DNA of 64,000 bases from positions 20,659,001 through 20,723,000 of the forward strand of contig NC_046681.1 of NCBI RefSeq assembly GCF_009870125.1. Reading direction: 5' to 3'. The first letter of the stretch is position 1. Each line of letters opens with the position of its first letter. The notes beneath the pieces are model-generated. The model made no database searches. It was not told the DNA's origin and saw only the letters and a program-made list of their open reading frames with translations. Positions 62,201-64,000 of the stretch are shown here, piece by piece. The position numbers were made by a program, and so were the translations under genes. The DNA comes from Drosophila pseudoobscura. Its lineage: Eukaryota; Arthropoda; Insecta; Diptera; Drosophilidae.

Positions 62201-64000
62201 GTCTCCAGAAGGGCACACGTCTCTACAAGAGTCCATTGACGGCACAGGAAACTGCCACAGCGTCTGCTTTCGGCACTCCCTTTGCCACAACAGCAGCTGC
62301 CCCAGCTGCCGTGTTCAATCCATTTGGAACTGGGGCTTTAGGAGTATTTAATCCATTAGCTGGCAACCCACCAGTTGGTCAGCAGCAGAGCGAAGATAAC
62401 TCAGCCGTTGCACTATTTGCACCTCCTTCAGCACCAGTGGCAGGACAGACCATAGATCAAGGACCGGCTCCTCCAGCTGCCTTCGCATCGACAAATCAGG
62501 GAAGTCCCTTCCCCGCTCCACAGCCAGGACCCCAGGCAACGCCATTCTTCATTCCACAAACGGGGGACAGACCTCCAGTACCCACCAGCCAGGAAACTGC
62601 ACCATCCAGCCAAGGAATATCCTTCTTTGAAGCACCTCCGTCATCGGACATTGCTCTCTTCACGCCGCCACCCGTCCAGGAAACAGCAGCAGCACCAATC
62701 GAAACGCAAGGAATATCTTTCTTTGCACCTCAGCCAGATCTCGCACCTTCAGCAGCCCAAGAGATTCCACTGTTTGTCCCGGCAGCAGTTGAGGCACCGC
62801 CAGAAGGACATCCCTTGTATCCACCGACATCTACAGCAGTCGCAGAGGATATTCCTGCAGCTGAGAGCCCATTATTTGTGCCAGTGCCAACATCGGCAGC
62901 AGATCAGAGTCAGGGAGTACCGCTCTATCCACCAGAAACAGCCACATCTAACGCTTCATCTAGCGTTCTCTTTGCTGCATCGGAGCATCAACCGAGTGCA
63001 CCATTATTCGAGGCTGTTCAACCACCATCCACTGAGGCAGTCGATGCTTCAGCAAGCGATTTCTTTGGATCTGCCAAGGCTGAAGCTGTCCCTGCCTCTG
63101 CAAATACCGAAACGGCTTACAGCCCATTCGGACAGACGGTGACCACACCCTCGCAAGTGCTGCCGACACCACCGGCACAAGATTTACTGCCACCGCCTAT
63201 TGGATTTGTTGCGCCACAACAACCAGAGGCAGAGCCAGAGCCAGAGCCAGAGGTGGCCGCCGCCGCTCCTCCAGCAGAATTCGGAGGAGTTACCGAAGCA
63301 CTAGCCCTAGCCCACCCACCACTTGCACCATCGCCGCTTCAGAGCTTCTTTTCGCAGCCAGCGACTGCTGCCCCAGAGGATTTCAACTTTTTTGCCGCAC
63401 CAGGCAGCAGCTTGTTTCCAGAACTGCCACAGCAGCGGGGCATAGCGCCGCCTCCTTTGGCACAGGAGCCACCGCCGGCAGCAGCTGAATCTGGTATTGC
63501 ACCAGGACTGGGCTTTGATCAATTTCTAAGCCAATCCCAGCAAGCGCAAAGCCACAACTACATTGAAAATTCAAATGAGAATTCCTATCAACAAAATTCA
63601 AGTGTCAATTCATTCTCCGGCTATTTTGGTGGCCCCACTGTGACAGAAGCCCCAGCCCCACCCCCAGCCACAACCACAGAAGCAGCAGTGCCACTTGCTG
63701 CTCCAGTTAGTAACTGTGACCCCTCCCATTTCTTTGATCAAGTGCCACAGCCACAGGCCCCAACAAACGCTAACGAGGATCAACGCATACAGAACTTCTT
63801 CAACAACCCGCCACTGCAGGACCAGCCAGCGGCACCGGGCGAACTCAAATACGATATAGTGCACAGCGGTCTGCCCGTCAAACAGCTACAGGCACGCTCC
63901 CAGACACCCATCTCCAATTTGGTGGAGCCCCCATCCTCGTCTGCCTGCTCAGAGTTTTCGACACTGGCACAAGCAGCACCCACAGCTTCAGCAACAGCTC
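39927..64000 (+). CDS. PAPLA1: PAPLA1, phosphatidic-acid phospholipase A1 of the SEC23IP/p125 family (5' part)
   Basis: Exon 1 is 39927-40140 (MSERSKGDVSRVNNNPNAPR..., phase 1). Exon 2 starts at 60500 after CTTTTCAG and stays open to the window end. The split codon restores ILNR-E-PKTLVTVGQ, so the 20.4-kb intron is supported by phase. The visible 1,238 residues are the disordered N-terminal part: FTALPSVASNVFSTFSKR, then NTYRFTARKKLYAPIPGF (compare the YAPIPG box of SEC23IP), a GGFF repeat block, SYRLQKGTRLYKSPL, and long Pro/Ala/Gln stretches with many PPP motifs. The lipase (DDHD) part must lie beyond the window. Family members bind Sec23 at ER exit sites and are linked to COPII transport; the D. 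melanogaster gene is implicated in rhodopsin handling. The intron holds an antisense gene. Confidence 0.87.
40285..40290 (-). terminator. Polyadenylation signal of the nested vWA-like gene
   Basis: AATAAA on the minus strand 65 nt after the stop at 40355. The transcript would end about 120 bp from PAPLA1 exon 1, that is, just inside the intron. Confidence 0.7.
40355..46623 (-). CDS. Type I membrane protein with divergent von Willebrand A-like domain, nested in the PAPLA1 intron
   Basis: The exons are 46623-45474, 45406-45189, 45128-44976, 44434-44305, 42025-41825, 41520-41109, 41047-40885 and 40822-40355, all phase-consistent, giving 964 residues. Order: signal peptide 1-26 (cut after GASA); an acidic Ser/Thr-rich ectodomain with poly-Thr tracts; a vWA-like fold from about 335 (MPLAVIVDPSSASLEQAKRL ... 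AVFISTAAIPPHTDLVQDAA ... LFLLWYGEQS); beta-rich domains resembling those that follow vWA in hemicentin/VWA7-type proteins; a membrane span at about 916-941 (ICLGAILLLLLIIAIIWGIV); and a 23-residue basic tail. The MIDAS reads DPSSAS rather than DxSxS, so metal binding is doubtful. The role is unknown; cell-surface adhesion is a guess. An acceptor at 46671 shows that a noncoding exon lies upstream. One intron (after 40885) has a GC donor. Confidence 0.85.
42325..42643 (+). promoter_or_regulatory. Candidate plus-strand promoter and noncoding first exon
   Basis: TTGGCAACCCTGC at 42325-42337 is one mismatch from core-promoter motif 8 (YGGCARCG...). It is followed by a CAA- and A-rich leader-like sequence with only tiny uORFs and by a GTTGTT|GTAAGT donor at 42638. 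It could be an alternative start for PAPLA1 or for an unseen gene; no transcript evidence is available. Confidence 0.35.
44215..44246. repeat. (GT)n microsatellite
   Basis: About 15 GT units in an intron of the nested vWA-like gene. Confidence 0.9.
44435..44975 (-). other. Intron of the nested vWA-like gene
   Basis: 541 bp with CTG, CCTGC and TGGCC short repeats near 44645-44820 and a TCTCTC run near 44882-44898. Nothing else is seen. Confidence 0.65.
49019..49039. repeat. (TC)n microsatellite
   Basis: About ten TC units. Confidence 0.88.
51449..51479. repeat. (CACTCG)n hexanucleotide repeat
   Basis: Five units of CACTCG in tandem, just downstream (minus strand) of the GC-rich leader-like block. 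Confidence 0.88.
52127..52133 (+). promoter_or_regulatory. TATA box of the orphan small ORF
   Basis: A consensus TATAAAA stands 94 bp before the ATG at 52221, which would leave a leader of about 60 nt. Confidence 0.45.
52221..52475 (+). CDS. Orphan small basic protein, 84 residues
   Basis: A single-exon ORF in PAPLA1 intron 1, same strand, from ATG 52221 to TGA 52475. It begins MANYTDIKISEEVPARNRR. A Lys/Arg-rich central helix-like stretch (KTERKTKKIIKKMLNKFQRL) is followed by a beta-like C-terminal part (VAEVHIIIGRPFKADRVKAA). Net charge is about +14, with no Cys, no signal peptide and no membrane span. A TATA box stands at a suitable distance, but no AATAAA was found downstream. I do not recognise the family. 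It could be a young, possibly testis-type gene or a chance ORF; the varied, non-repetitive composition and the promoter favour a gene. Confidence 0.45.
   Translation: MANYTDIKISEEVPARNRRITKTERKTKKIIKKMLNKFQRLLTVGEVFIKSKIVPTFKQGPNVAEVHIIIGRPFKADRVKAAFK
61531..62070 (+). repeat. Degenerate protein repeat (P-x-V/I-GGFF) in PAPLA1 exon 2
   Basis: Seven copies with VGGFF/Y or IGGFF plus one degenerate SGGF occur here: VGGFFPQP, VGGFFGAI, VGGFFTPG, VGGFYTPV, SGGFTATP, IGGFFDPS, VGGFFTPA and VGGFFAPA. Each is preceded by a Pro-rich or Thr-rich linker, with spacing from about 15 to 32 residues. The DNA word GGAGGATTCT recurs, so the array arose by duplication and then diverged. Confidence 0.85.

Noticed and set aside
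61743..62290. Long minus-strand frames across PAPLA1 exon 2
   Set aside because: They are reflections of the repetitive Pro/Ala-rich coding strand; the plus frame joins exon 1 in phase and matches the family.

Overview
The window is animal nuclear DNA from a Drosophila species. Genes are intron-rich with canonical GT-AG introns, core-promoter motifs of the Drosophila type are present (M1BP/Motif 1, DRE, Motif 6, a TCT initiator), and the proteins match fly families closely. The many microsatellites and the diverged intergenic DNA suggest a species outside the immediate melanogaster subgroup (obscura-like is a guess). There is no bacterial or viral gene content, rRNA, tRNA or CRISPR array.

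Layout from left to right. (1) A HAX1-like gene in five exons, minus strand (758-2273). (2) A DUF89 4'-phosphopantetheine phosphatase-like gene, minus strand (4049-5140), head to head with RpL37A, plus strand (5583-6109), across a promoter of about 0.4 kb. (3) Pgant5, a polypeptide GalNAc-transferase, minus strand: coding exons 9084-14779, a 5'UTR exon ending at an acceptor near 15370, an intron of about 20.6 kb with no convincing gene, and a noncoding first exon near 36009-36600. (4) Acbp1, plus strand (37173-37585), convergent with Rbsn-5, minus strand (37767-39415). (5) PAPLA1 (SEC23IP/p125 family), plus strand: a short first exon (39927-40140), an intron of about 20.4 kb, then a giant proline-rich exon open to the window end (60500-64000). 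(6) Nested on the opposite strand inside that intron, an eight-exon gene for a type I membrane protein with a divergent von Willebrand A-like domain (40355-46623). (7) Also in that intron, a small TATA-driven orphan ORF (52221-52475).

Exon boundaries were read by hand from splice signals and checked for phase continuity. Several products act on the secretory and endosomal system: Pgant5 (Golgi O-glycosylation), PAPLA1 (COPII exit sites) and Rbsn-5 (endosomes). Others are housekeeping (ribosome, acyl-CoA and pantetheine metabolism). Nothing suggests they are co-regulated as a pathway.

The most interesting signals are: a pair of 181-nt mutually exclusive exons in Pgant5 that swap the catalytic loop, with a repeated TAACGAGT octamer in the intron between them; a PAPLA1 exon of 1,166 codons without any Met or Trp, carrying a degenerate GGFF repeat and many PPP motifs; the orphan 84-residue basic ORF; a candidate intronic promoter near 42.3 kb; and several short dispersed or inverted repeats.
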